A model generated the notes under the pieces. The model was not told where the DNA came from and made no database searches. It worked only from the letters and a program-made list of their open reading frames with translations. From Halopseudomonas maritima (GTDB taxonomy: Bacteria > Pseudomonadota > Gammaproteobacteria > Pseudomonadales > Pseudomonadaceae): a DNA stretch of 64,000 bases. Below are positions 7,957 through 16,204 of the stretch, piece after piece (positions within the stretch are counted from its first letter, which is position 1; the number at the start of each line of letters is the position of its first letter). A program made the position numbers and the translations under genes. The stretch lies in contig NZ_CP079801.1 of assembly GCF_021545785.1 (NCBI RefSeq), forward strand, positions 62,001 through 126,000. The letters are read 5' to 3'.

Positions 7957-8823
7957 TTACTCCGCCAAGGGCGCGTCTGCGCCGCGCTCACCAACCGGGC
8001 GAAACGGTGCAGCCCAGATGCCGCGGTACTTGTCGAGCAGTCGAGTACCCTCATTGCGCCGCTGCTGCTCAAGCATCCCCAGCGCCAGGGCCGAGCGCAG
8101 CTCAGGGGTGTTGCAGACCGAATTATGTGAGATGGCCAGATACAGCGGCGCATTGATAAACGAGCCTTCCAGGGTATCGAGCTGACCGTCTACGCCCATT
8201 TGCTGGGCCAGTGCCAACCCCTGGTAGCGTTCCAGCACCACATAGTCCAGCTCACCCGCCAACAGCTTGCGCAAGGCGGTTTCACCAGAGCTTTCGCGCT
8301 GCAGTTGCAGCTGGTCAGCCGCATAGGTGTCAAAGGACAAGCCGAAGCGGCTACCTTGCTGCGCGGCGCCACGCTTACCCTGCAAATCCTGCCAGCCGGT
8401 ATAAGGAAAAGCTGCACCACGGCGCACAAAGAACACACTCGGCACATCAACTACCGCTGGGTAAACGAAATCCAGCGTACCAAGCAATTCACGGGTCAAA
8501 AACACGCCAGCCATGATATCTACCTGTCCGGCCTCCACCGCCTCCAGCGCCTTGGCACGGGAGCCGAGGTCCAGCACCTCGACGGTGACCCCCGAGTTCT
8601 GCAGGGCGTTGCCCAGCATTTCAATGGTCACCCCGGTCAGCGGCTGCTCACCACCCTCTGGCGCCCAAATAAGCGGCGGGTAGCCCGGGTTGCCGGTGAC
8701 CACCACACGTTCGCAGCTGGCCGGTTCAGCCTGCGCACTGGCGGCGGCAAAAAGCGCCGCCAGGCCCAAAGTACAGAGCAGCAACGGCTGACAGAACGAG
8801 CGAGCAATGACGAATGGAGGCAT
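7957..8823 (-). CDS. Periplasmic substrate-binding protein, family 3 (orphan)
   Basis: 288 residues. An N-terminal signal peptide ends around AQA-EPAS, followed by an SBP_bac_3-type fold with GYPPLIWAP, GVTIEMLGNAL and AGQVDIMAG segments typical of amino-acid-binding proteins. No ABC permease or ATPase lies nearby, so it may be a stand-alone sensor or borrow a distant transporter. I prefer ATG 8823 (AGGGA upstream) over a TTG two codons earlier. It lies upstream of mocR in the same direction with a 118-base gap. Confidence 0.8.
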   Translation of the reverse strand: MPPFVIARSFCQPLLLCTLGLAALFAAASAQAEPASCERVVVTGNPGYPPLIWAPEGGEQPLTGVTIEMLGNALQNSGVTVEVLDLGSRAKALEAVEAGQVDIMAGVFLTRELLGTLDFVYPAVVDVPSVFFVRRGAAFPYTGWQDLQGKRGAAQQGSRFGLSFDTYAADQLQLQRESSGETALRKLLAGELDYVVLERYQGLALAQQMGVDGQLDTLEGSFINAPLYLAISHNSVCNTPELRSALALGMLEQQRRNEGTRLLDKYRGIWAAPFRPVGERGADAPLAE

Positions 8824-8880
8824 GATCAATCCCTGGTAGTAGTCCCATAACTAAAGCGGACTGCAGAACGCGCGTTCGGT

Positions 8881-9480
8881 TCAGGCGGCCACGCCACTGT
8901 GGAAGCGAAACTCCGTGTCGTCAGCCAGAATAGCCTGCTGTTCGGCCTCGGCAAAACGGGCAATATGCTGATCAATCGGACCGTCCGCGTAGGCAGTCGC
9001 CAGGCGCAGATAGTCCTGATAATGCCGCGCCTCGGACTTCAGCAAAGACCGGTAGAAATCACCCAGCTCGGCATCGAGGTGCGGTGCCAGTTTGGCAAAG
9101 CGCTCGCAAGAGCGCGCCTCGATAAAGGCACCCACAATCAGCGTATCAACCAGCCGCCCCGGCTCGCTGGTGCGTACATGCTCACGCAGGCGCTGAGCGT
9201 ATTGGCTGGCGGACAGACCGCGATAGCGAATCCCGCGCTTTTGCATGATCGCGGTGACCTGCTCAAAGTGGCGCAACTCCTCGCGCGCAAGGCGAGACAT
9301 CTTCTGCAGCAGGTCAGGCTTGTCGACATAGCGAAACATCAGCATCAGCGCAGTTGATGCCGCTTTTTTTTCGCAATTGGCGTGATCTATCAGCAGCTCT
9401 TGCGGATGGGCCAGAGCCTGTTCGATCCAGGCATCAGGCGTGCGACAAGGCAAAAAGGCAAGGAGTTCGTCGGGCAGCAT
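8881..9480 (-). CDS. miaE: tRNA-(ms2io6A)-hydroxylase
   Basis: 199 residues, normal for MiaE, the ferritin-like diiron enzyme that hydroxylates the isopentenyl group of ms2i6A-37 in tRNA. The diiron ligands can be seen as E37 (NCEKKA), E68 and H71 (EELRH), E121 (FIEARSCERF) and E150 with H153 (SEARHYQDY). It lies between the binding-protein gene and a divergent universal stress gene. The ribosome site is weak but no other start fits better. Confidence 0.93.
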   Translation of the reverse strand: MLPDELLAFLPCRTPDAWIEQALAHPQELLIDHANCEKKAASTALMLMFRYVDKPDLLQKMSRLAREELRHFEQVTAIMQKRGIRYRGLSASQYAQRLREHVRTSEPGRLVDTLIVGAFIEARSCERFAKLAPHLDAELGDFYRSLLKSEARHYQDYLRLATAYADGPIDQHIARFAEAEQQAILADDTEFRFHSGVAA

Positions 9481-9638
9481 CGGGTCTTTTCACTGGTGGT
9501 TACAACAACGGGCAAGAGTATACCTTTTGAGCCCTGCATCCACAGCTCGAATAGACCTGAATCAACACAAACCGGATAAAAAGCAACTACATTGAAGTGA
9601 ACGGGCAAGATTGCCTTCTGCACAACAGGGAGAAAGCC

Positions 9639-10499
9639 ATGCAAGCCGTGAAACGCATTCTAGTTGTTATCGATCCCAGCCAGGAGGAGCAGGTTGCGCT
9701 GAACCGCGCCAGCCTCATCGCGGGCTTTATCGAATGCGAGCTGCACCTGCTGGTTTGTGAAAACCGCGAAGACTACAGTGATCTGCTGGCACGCCTGCGG
9801 GTTGAGCAAGACGCCAAGGGCATCCGCTGCAGCGTGACCCAGGACTGGCACCACAACGCAACCGATACCATCTGCCGCGCCGTGGCCCGCGAAGGGTGTG
9901 ACCTGGTGGTTAAGCAGCACCGCCCGGACAACCCGCTGCGCAAGGCGCTGCTGACGCCGGATGACTGGAAGCTGCTGCGCTACTGCCCTGCCCCGGTGCT
10001 GATGGTGAAAAACAGCGCCAGCTGGATCAAAGGGTCAGTGCTGGCGGCAGTGGATGTCGGCAACCACGATGACCAGCATCACGTACTGCACGACACCATC
10101 GTCAGCCACGCCGCCGATATCGTTGAAATGATTGATGGCGACCTGCACCTGGTCACCGCCCACCCGGCCCCCATGCTGTCAGCAGCCGACCCCGCGTTTC
10201 AGCTCAAGGAGAGCATCGCCGCCGAGTACCGCACCCGGGCGGAGCCGTACGCCAAACTGTACGACATTGATGCCCAGCACCTGCATATCGACGAGGGCCC
10301 AGCAGACACCCTGGTTCCGCAGATTGCCAACCGCATCGGAGCCAGCGTGACCATTATTGGCACAGTGGGCCGCAAGGGTATCGCCGGGGCGCTGATCGGC
10401 AACACCGCCGAGGTTGTGCTGGATCAGGTTGACAGCGACATCCTGGTGCTCAAACCGGAGGACACGCTCACGCACCTGGAGGCGCTACTGGAAAAATAG
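9639..10499 (+). CDS. Universal stress protein, tandem Usp domains (UspE-like)
   Basis: 286 residues with two Usp domains in series. Domain 1 starts at KRILVVIDPS and ends near the VLMVKNSAS segment (about residue 125); domain 2 follows, with the nucleotide-binding G-x2-G-x(9)-G pattern recognisable near its end (IGTVGRKGIAGALIGNTAEVVL). UspE-type proteins are cytoplasmic and linked to survival under stress and low oxygen. ATG 9639 with AGGGAGA upstream is chosen over an in-frame start 14 codons earlier. In P. aeruginosa a stress-protein gene also sits beside a DUF1289 gene and acnB. Confidence 0.88.
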   Translation: MQAVKRILVVIDPSQEEQVALNRASLIAGFIECELHLLVCENREDYSDLLARLRVEQDAKGIRCSVTQDWHHNATDTICRAVAREGCDLVVKQHRPDNPLRKALLTPDDWKLLRYCPAPVLMVKNSASWIKGSVLAAVDVGNHDDQHHVLHDTIVSHAADIVEMIDGDLHLVTAHPAPMLSAADPAFQLKESIAAEYRTRAEPYAKLYDIDAQHLHIDEGPADTLVPQIANRIGASVTIIGTVGRKGIAGALIGNTAEVVLDQVDSDILVLKPEDTLTHLEALLEK

Positions 10500-10525
10500 C
10501 TGACGCGCCGCCGGGAGGCCCTATC

Positions 10526-10972
10526 TCAGGGCACCCGGCGGTCGTAATAGGCTTTGGATAACTCAAAGAAGGCCTGATCCAGGTTGTCCCGGACCTGCTT
10601 CAGGCTTGAGCCGTGCCAAAGGGGTTGCAGCCGCAGACCGGCATCTTCAAGGCCACCCTCGGCCAGGCGCGGCAACAGGCGCCAGACCTTGATGCACACA
10701 GGCATGCGAGGGTCGGTGGGCACCTTCAAGCGCTTAAGCTGTTCTTCAAGCGCCCAGACCGACACCAGCTCAAAGCGGCTCCAGAGCAATTGCTCAAGCA
10801 GCTGTTCCAGGCGCTTCCACACCGCCGCACGCTGGCTGGGCCCATAACGATTCCAGTCAATAATTTCATGACTGAAACGTTTGCAGCCGCGACAGACAAG
10901 GTCACCAAAGACTGTGGAGCACAACCCGATGCAGGGCGTTTTACTGGTGTAGGGGTCTGAATCGGAGGACAT
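10526..10972 (-). CDS. DUF1289 family protein
   Basis: 148 residues. The N-terminal part holds the DUF1289 cysteine cluster CIGLC...CRGCKR (about residues 13-31), probably a metal-binding site, followed by the typical EIIDWNRYGPSQRAAVWKRLEQ helix. A longer C-terminal region ends in a helix-rich tail. The function of the family is unknown. The start is uncertain: ATG 10972 begins right before the domain, has no clear ribosome site, and the frame is open 27 codons further upstream. It is divergent from acnB. Confidence 0.8.
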   Translation of the reverse strand: MSSDSDPYTSKTPCIGLCSTVFGDLVCRGCKRFSHEIIDWNRYGPSQRAAVWKRLEQLLEQLLWSRFELVSVWALEEQLKRLKVPTDPRMPVCIKVWRLLPRLAEGGLEDAGLRLQPLWHGSSLKQVRDNLDQAFFELSKAYYDRRVP

Positions 10973-11065
10973 GCGGCAGTGCTCGACGACAAATGCAGCA
11001 TGATAGACCAGTCGCCGCCCGATCCCAAGACGACCAAGGCACATCTGCCTCACCGGGGATACAGC

Positions 11066-11094
11066 TTAACTTTGCCCTCGGCATCCTGTAGAAT
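11066..11094 (+). promoter_or_regulatory. Probable sigma-70 promoter of acnB
   Basis: TTAACT (11066-11071) and TAGAAT (11089-11094) are separated by 17 bases. Transcription from here would give acnB an untranslated leader of roughly 230 bases. Confidence 0.5.
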
Positions 11095-11274
11095 CAGCCC
11101 GCCGTTAGGGCTGTGCTTCAGGCGTTCGCCCGCAACCCGTTACGTATCTGCCAACCCAGTTACCCAGGTTGCCCCCCACCAGAACGGGTCAGCGCTTGCA
11201 CACAGTCTTATTGCCGGCACGCCAGGGAAGCACTGAATAGCTCCCTTATCCAAGATGATTATTCAGTGCTTCCC
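11095..11274 (+). promoter_or_regulatory. Long structured leader of acnB
   Basis: Three structures can be drawn: CAGCCC/GGGCTG (11095-11113); a nested pair ACCCGTT/AACGGGT (11135-11189) enclosing CAACC/GGTTG (11152-11171); and a perfect 15-bp inverted repeat (11225-11239 with 11260-11274, 20-base loop). No T run follows the last stem. It may be a cis-regulatory RNA, or the 15-bp repeat may be a remnant of mobile DNA. Confidence 0.5.
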
Positions 11275-11333
11275 GGAGTCCGAGAGGATTACCGTTCCGC
11301 CACAAGCGGGACAGACTGATGAGGGTAATAACT

Positions 11334-13928
11334 GTGCTTGAAGCCTATCGCAAACACGTTGAAGAGCGCGCCGCTCAGGGCGTCGTGCCCCAGCCGCTGA
11401 ACGCCGAACAAACCGCTGGTCTGGTAGACCTGCTGAAAAACCCGCCGGCGGGTGAAGAAGAGTTTCTGCTTGATCTGCTGACCAACCGCGTCCCCCCGGG
11501 GGTAGACGAGGCTGCCTACGTCAAGGCCGGCTTCCTCTCCGCCATCGCCAAGGGCGAAGCAACCTCCCCGCTGCTGAACAAGAAGCGTGCTGTCGAGCTG
11601 CTGGGCACCATGCAGGGCGGCTACAACATCGCCACGCTGGTTGAGCTGCTGGATGATGCAGAGCTGGCTGAAACCTCCGCCAATGAACTGAAGCACACCC
11701 TGCTGATGTTCGATGCCTTCCACGACGTAGCTGAAAAAGCCAAGGCTGGTAATGCCAATGCCAAGGCTGTCATGCAGTCCTGGGCTGATGGCGAGTGGTT
11801 CGTCAAGAAGCCTGCTGTAGCTGAAAAACTGAGCCTGACCGTCTTCAAAGTCCCTGGCGAAACCAACACCGACGACCTGTCCCCGGCGCCTGACGCCTGG
11901 TCGCGCCCCGACATCCCGCTGCACGCCCTGGCCATGCTGAAAATGGCCCGCGACGGCATCGAGCCGGTTGAGCCGGGTGCCGTTGGCCCGCTCAAGCAGA
12001 TTGAAGAAGTAAACAGCAAGGGCTTCCCGGTTGCTTATGTGGGTGACGTTGTAGGTACTGGCTCGTCCCGTAAGTCTGCCACCAACTCCGTACTGTGGTT
12101 CTTCGGTGACGACATTCCTTACGTTCCGAACAAGCGCGGCGGTGGCTTCTGCTTCGGCACCAAGATCGCACCTATCTTCTACAACACCATGGAAGACGCT
12201 GGCGCGCTGCCGATCGAATTCGACTGCACCGACCTGAACATGGGCGACGTCATCGACGTTTACCCCTACGAAGGCAAAGTCTGCAAGCACGGCACTGACG
12301 ACGTCATCACCACCTTTGAGCTGAAGACTCAAGTGCTGCTGGACGAAGTGCGCGCTGGCGGCCGTATCCCGCTGATCATCGGCCGTGGCCTGACCGAGAA
12401 GGCTCGCGCTGAGCTGGGTCTGGGCGCTTCCGACCTGTTCCGCAAGCCCGAGCAACCGGCCGACACTGGCAAGGGTTACACCCTGGCCCAGAAGATGGTT
12501 GGTAAAGCCTGTGGCGTTGAAGGCATCCGCCCCGGCACCTACTGTGAGCCGAAGATGACCACCGTGGGCTCCCAGGACACCACTGGCCCGATGACCCGCG
12601 ACGAGCTGAAAGACCTGGCGTGCCTGGGCTTCTCCGCTGACCTGGTGATGCAGTCCTTCTGCCACACTGCGGCCTATCCGAAGCCGATCGACGTAACCAC
12701 TCACCACACCCTGCCCGACTTCATCCACAACCGTGGTGGTGTTGCGCTGCGTCCGGGTGACGGCATCATCCACAGCTGGCTGAACCGTATGCTGCTGCCT
12801 GATACCGTTGGTACCGGTGGTGACTCGCACACCCGTTTCCCGATGGGCATCTCCTTCCCGGCCGGTTCTGGCCTGGTTGCCTTCGCAGCGGCCACCGGCG
12901 TTATGCCGCTGGACATGCCGGAATCCGTTCTGGTTCGCTTCAAAGGCAAGATGCAACCCGGTATCACCCTGCGTGACCTGGTACATGCCATCCCCTACTA
13001 CGCCATTCAGCAAGGCCTGCTGACTGTCGAGAAGAAAGGCAAGAAGAACATCTTCTCCGGCCGTATTCTCGAAATCGAAGGCCTGGAGAACCTGACCGCA
13101 GAGCAAGCCTTCGAGCTGTCCGATGCCTCTGCCGAGCGCTCCGCCGCCGGCTGTACCATCAAGCTGAGCGAAGACTCTGTTGCCGAGTACCTGAAGTCCA
13201 ACATCGTCCTGCTGCGCTGGATGATTGCCAACGGCTATCAGGACCCGCGCACCCTAGAGCGCCGCGCCAAGGCGATGGAAGAGTGGCTGGCCAACCCGAG
13301 CCTGATGCAGGCCGACGCCGACGCCGAATACGCCGCCGTGATCGAGATCGATCTGGCCGACGTCAAGGAGCCGGTACTGTGCGCCCCGAACGATCCGGAC
13401 GATGCCCGTCTGCTGTCCACCGTACAGGGCGAGAAGATCGACGAAGTCTTCATCGGCTCCTGCATGACCAACATCGGTCACTTCCGCGCGGCCGGTAAGC
13501 TGCTGGAGAAGAACAAGGGCTCCATCCCGACTCGTCTGTGGCTGGCTCCGCCGACCAAGATGGATCAGTACCAGCTGACCGAAGAAGGCTACTACGGCAT
13601 CTACGGCAAAGCTGGCGCGCGCATGGAAATGCCGGGCTGCTCGCTGTGCATGGGTAACCAGGCACGTGTTGCTGCCAAGTCCACCGTTGTCTCCACCTCC
13701 ACGCGGAACTTCCCGAACCGTCTGGGTGATGGCGCTGACGTGTTCCTGGCATCCGCCGAGCTGGCATCGGTTGCGTCCATCTTGGGCCGCCTGCCGAGCG
13801 TTGAAGAGTACATGGGCTACGCTGCCGATCTGGACAGCATGGCCAGCGATGTCTATCGCTACATGAACTTCAACGAAATCGAGTCCTACCAGAAAGCCGC
13901 TGCGTCCATCCCGGTCGAGCAGCTCTGA
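11334..13928 (+). CDS. acnB: Aconitate hydratase B
   Basis: 864 residues, the usual AcnB length. It isomerises citrate to isocitrate in the TCA cycle and, as apo-enzyme, can bind mRNA. The order HEAT-like domain, swivel domain, then the catalytic 4Fe-4S domains is followed; cluster cysteines are in GSCMTNIGHF and CSLCMGNQ near the C terminus. GTG 11334 is preferred: GAGGG lies about 8 bases upstream and the protein then begins MLEAYRKHVEERAA as in relatives. The ATG five codons earlier overlaps that ribosome site. Preceded by a structured leader and followed by a strong terminator. Confidence 0.96.
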   Translation: MLEAYRKHVEERAAQGVVPQPLNAEQTAGLVDLLKNPPAGEEEFLLDLLTNRVPPGVDEAAYVKAGFLSAIAKGEATSPLLNKKRAVELLGTMQGGYNIATLVELLDDAELAETSANELKHTLLMFDAFHDVAEKAKAGNANAKAVMQSWADGEWFVKKPAVAEKLSLTVFKVPGETNTDDLSPAPDAWSRPDIPLHALAMLKMARDGIEPVEPGAVGPLKQIEEVNSKGFPVAYVGDVVGTGSSRKSATNSVLWFFGDDIPYVPNKRGGGFCFGTKIAPIFYNTMEDAGALPIEFDCTDLNMGDVIDVYPYEGKVCKHGTDDVITTFELKTQVLLDEVRAGGRIPLIIGRGLTEKARAELGLGASDLFRKPEQPADTGKGYTLAQKMVGKACGVEGIRPGTYCEPKMTTVGSQDTTGPMTRDELKDLACLGFSADLVMQSFCHTAAYPKPIDVTTHHTLPDFIHNRGGVALRPGDGIIHSWLNRMLLPDTVGTGGDSHTRFPMGISFPAGSGLVAFAAATGVMPLDMPESVLVRFKGKMQPGITLRDLVHAIPYYAIQQGLLTVEKKGKKNIFSGRILEIEGLENLTAEQAFELSDASAERSAAGCTIKLSEDSVAEYLKSNIVLLRWMIANGYQDPRTLERRAKAMEEWLANPSLMQADADAEYAAVIEIDLADVKEPVLCAPNDPDDARLLSTVQGEKIDEVFIGSCMTNIGHFRAAGKLLEKNKGSIPTRLWLAPPTKMDQYQLTEEGYYGIYGKAGARMEMPGCSLCMGNQARVAAKSTVVSTSTRNFPNRLGDGADVFLASAELASVASILGRLPSVEEYMGYAADLDSMASDVYRYMNFNEIESYQKAAASIPVEQL

Positions 13929-13943
13929 TAGCTGACGCGTAAG

Positions 13944-13972
13944 AAAAACCCCGCCTGGTGCGGGGTTTTTTT
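13944..13972 (+). terminator. acnB terminator
   Basis: AAAAACCCCGC and GCGGGGTTTTT form an 11-bp stem with loop CTGGT and a trailing T run, 16 bases after the acnB stop. It may also act for the convergent tetR. Confidence 0.9.
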
Positions 13973-14022
13973 ATGCCTTTATGCCTCTGGTTTCCGCTGC
14001 GCGCACTCTGTCTCGCACGCAT

Positions 14023-14631
14023 TCAGTTCAGCAGTGACGCACCCAGTTTGAGCGCGGTATCGGTTACCTGCTCGACCGACTGGGCGTAGCCGCTGGCCAT
14101 CCAGTACAACGCAATATGAACCACCCCGCCGAGAATGCCGGCCTGCAGCATTTCATCAAAATGCTCTCCAGGCTGCGCCAGCGCGCGTGTCATATCTTCA
14201 CTGCTGGCCTTGAGCGCCTGATCGATTGCCTCGTCGACTGCCGGGCTGATGCCGCGAATGTCGACAAACAGCAAGCGAGCCTCGCGCGGGTTATCCCGCA
14301 GGTACTTGAAATAGGCATGCAACATGGCCCGACTGCGTGCCAGCATGTCGCTACCTGCTGCCTCGGCGGCGGCCATATTGACCTCACGCACCTTGCGCGC
14401 GGCCTGTTCGTAGCAGGCAATCAGCAGCTCATCGCTGTGACTGAACGACTCGTAGAAATAGCGCTGCGTCAAGCCGGCAGCGTCGCAGACCTGTTTAACG
14501 CCGGAATGCCGGTAACCATTTTCACCATAGATGCGCGTTGCCGCATCGATAAGCTGCTGGCGGCGCAAGGCGCGGCGTTCTTCGGTAGATGAACCGCGAT
14601 AACGCCGTTTGACTGAGGGAGCTGTATTCAT
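14023..14631 (-). CDS. TetR-family repressor
   Basis: 202 residues. The N-terminal helix-turn-helix (about residues 18-64) shows RRQQLIDAATRIYGENGYRHSGVKQVCDAAGLTQRYFYESFSH-type features of the TetR family; the C-terminal helical ligand domain is not assignable to a ligand. ATG 14631 is chosen as the residues upstream in frame are not part of the domain. It is divergent from the monooxygenase operon, and a perfect 18-bp palindrome lies between them, so it very probably represses that operon and itself. Confidence 0.9.
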   Translation of the reverse strand: MNTAPSVKRRYRGSSTEERRALRRQQLIDAATRIYGENGYRHSGVKQVCDAAGLTQRYFYESFSHSDELLIACYEQAARKVREVNMAAAEAAGSDMLARSRAMLHAYFKYLRDNPREARLLFVDIRGISPAVDEAIDQALKASSEDMTRALAQPGEHFDEMLQAGILGGVVHIALYWMASGYAQSVEQVTDTALKLGASLLN

Positions 14632-14654
14632 GCAATGAATTCGGACAATAGGAA

Positions 14655-14683
14655 TTGCCAAAGGGTATATGACAATCTAGATT
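14655..14683 (+). promoter_or_regulatory. Probable promoter of the monooxygenase operon
   Basis: TTGCCA (14655-14660) and TAGATT (14678-14683) are 17 bases apart. The -10 box lies inside the 18-bp palindrome, so a bound repressor would block polymerase. Confidence 0.5.
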
Positions 14684-14687
14684 GTCA
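14670..14687. promoter_or_regulatory. TetR operator, perfect 18-bp palindrome
   Basis: TGACAATCTAGATTGTCA reads the same on both strands. It lies 39 bases upstream of the tetR start and 26 bases upstream of the monooxygenase start and covers promoter-like elements for both directions. Confidence 0.8.
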
Positions 14688-14712
14688 CCAGTACCCACAC
14701 GAGGGAAGCACC

Positions 14713-16188
14713 ATGCAAAAACAACAACAAGCATTTGAACCCGTCCCGCTCGATGTACTGATCATCGGTGCCGGCCTCTCAGGAATTGGCGCAGCACACC
14801 AGCTCAGCAGCCAGTGCCCGGACAAGCGCTACCTGATTCTCGAACGCCGCCAGGCCATCGGCGGCACTTGGGACCTGTTCCGCTACCCCGGCATCCGCTC
14901 CGACTCGGACATGTATACCCTCAGCTACAGCTTCAAACCCTGGGCCAACGCCAAGGCCATCGCCGACGGACCGGATATCAAGAAGTACATCGAAGAGATG
15001 GCCGAGGAGTCCGGCGCGGTTCATAACATTCGCTTCCAACGCAAGGTGGTCTCCGCCAGCTGGTCCAGTGACAAGGCACGCTGGACAGTGCAGGCAGTAG
15101 CCACTGACGCCGATGGCAAAGAGGTTGAAGAAACCTACGAAGCGCGCTTTCTGCTGTCCTGCTCGGGTTATTACAGCTATGACGAGGGCTACCGCCCGCG
15201 CTTCCCCAATGAGGAGAGCTTTGGCGGCCAGATCGTCCACCCGCAATTCTGGCCAGAAGACCTGGATTACCGCGGCAAGCGCGTGGTGGTGATCGGTAGC
15301 GGCGCAACCGCCGTGACCCTGGTACCAGCCATGACCGAGCAGGCGGCGCACGTGACCATGTTGCAGCGCTCGCCCAGCTATGTGGTGGCCAGACCATTGC
15401 GCGACGGCCTGGCCCATTCACTGCAGAAGTGGCTGCCGCTGCCGGCCGCCCACGGGCTGACCCGCTGGAAAAACGTGTTGCTGACCTCCTTTTTCTATCG
15501 AATGGCGCGAAACCGTCCGGAGCAGTTCAAGGAGCGCGTGTTGCACATGGTCCAGACGCAGATCGGCAACAACGTAGACATGAAGCACTTTACGCCCAGC
15601 TACAAGCCCTGGGACCAGCGTCTGTGCGCCGTGCCCGATGGTGATCTTTTCCATGCCGTACGCGCCGGGCAGGCCAGCGTTGTTACCGACACCATCGACA
15701 GCTTCACTGAAAACGGCATTCGCCTGAGCAGCGGCGAGGAGTTGCCCGCAGACATTATTGTCACCGCGACCGGACTGAAGCTGAACGCGATGGGCGACGT
15801 CAGCGTGTCCGTAGACGGGCAGCCCATGGCCTTTGGCGAACGCATGTCCTACAAGGGCATGATGCTCAGCGACGTGCCCAACATGCTGGTGACCTTTGGC
15901 TACACCAACGCCTCATGGACACTGAAGGCAGAGCTGACCGCCAACTACACCTGTCGCCTGCTGCGCTATATGGATCGCAACGACTTCCGCATCGCGGTAG
16001 TACGCCGCGACGCCTCGGTACAGGAACAACCCTTCCTTGATTTCAGCTCCGGGTACGTGCAGCGCGGTGCCAGCGTGCTGCCCAAGCAGGGAGACCGCGC
16101 GCCCTGGCAGGTTCATCAGAATTATCTGAAAGACAAGCTCATCATCCAATACGGTCGTATCGACGACGGCGTCATGCAATTTCAATAA
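14713..16188 (+). CDS. Flavin-binding (Baeyer-Villiger type) monooxygenase
   Basis: 491 residues. FAD site GAGLSGIG at residues 19-26, NADPH-binding GSGATA at 195-200, and between them the Baeyer-Villiger fingerprint FGGQIVHPQFWP (residues 170-181; FxGxxxHxxxWP). Such enzymes insert oxygen into ketones or oxidise heteroatoms with NADPH and O2. ATG 14713 with GAGGGA upstream is chosen over an in-frame start 26 codons earlier that would overlap the promoter. First gene of an operon with an SDR and an alpha/beta hydrolase, a set that could turn an alcohol into a ketone, the ketone into an ester, and hydrolyse it. Substrate unknown. Confidence 0.93.
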   Translation: MQKQQQAFEPVPLDVLIIGAGLSGIGAAHQLSSQCPDKRYLILERRQAIGGTWDLFRYPGIRSDSDMYTLSYSFKPWANAKAIADGPDIKKYIEEMAEESGAVHNIRFQRKVVSASWSSDKARWTVQAVATDADGKEVEETYEARFLLSCSGYYSYDEGYRPRFPNEESFGGQIVHPQFWPEDLDYRGKRVVVIGSGATAVTLVPAMTEQAAHVTMLQRSPSYVVARPLRDGLAHSLQKWLPLPAAHGLTRWKNVLLTSFFYRMARNRPEQFKERVLHMVQTQIGNNVDMKHFTPSYKPWDQRLCAVPDGDLFHAVRAGQASVVTDTIDSFTENGIRLSSGEELPADIIVTATGLKLNAMGDVSVSVDGQPMAFGERMSYKGMMLSDVPNMLVTFGYTNASWTLKAELTANYTCRLLRYMDRNDFRIAVVRRDASVQEQPFLDFSSGYVQRGASVLPKQGDRAPWQVHQNYLKDKLIIQYGRIDDGVMQFQ

Positions 16189-16204
16189 CAAGGATAATTC
16201 ACGC

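Noticed and set aside
11289..13106. 605-codon minus-strand frame opposite acnB
   Set aside because: Antisense shadow of a certain gene; no ribosome site or recognisable domain.
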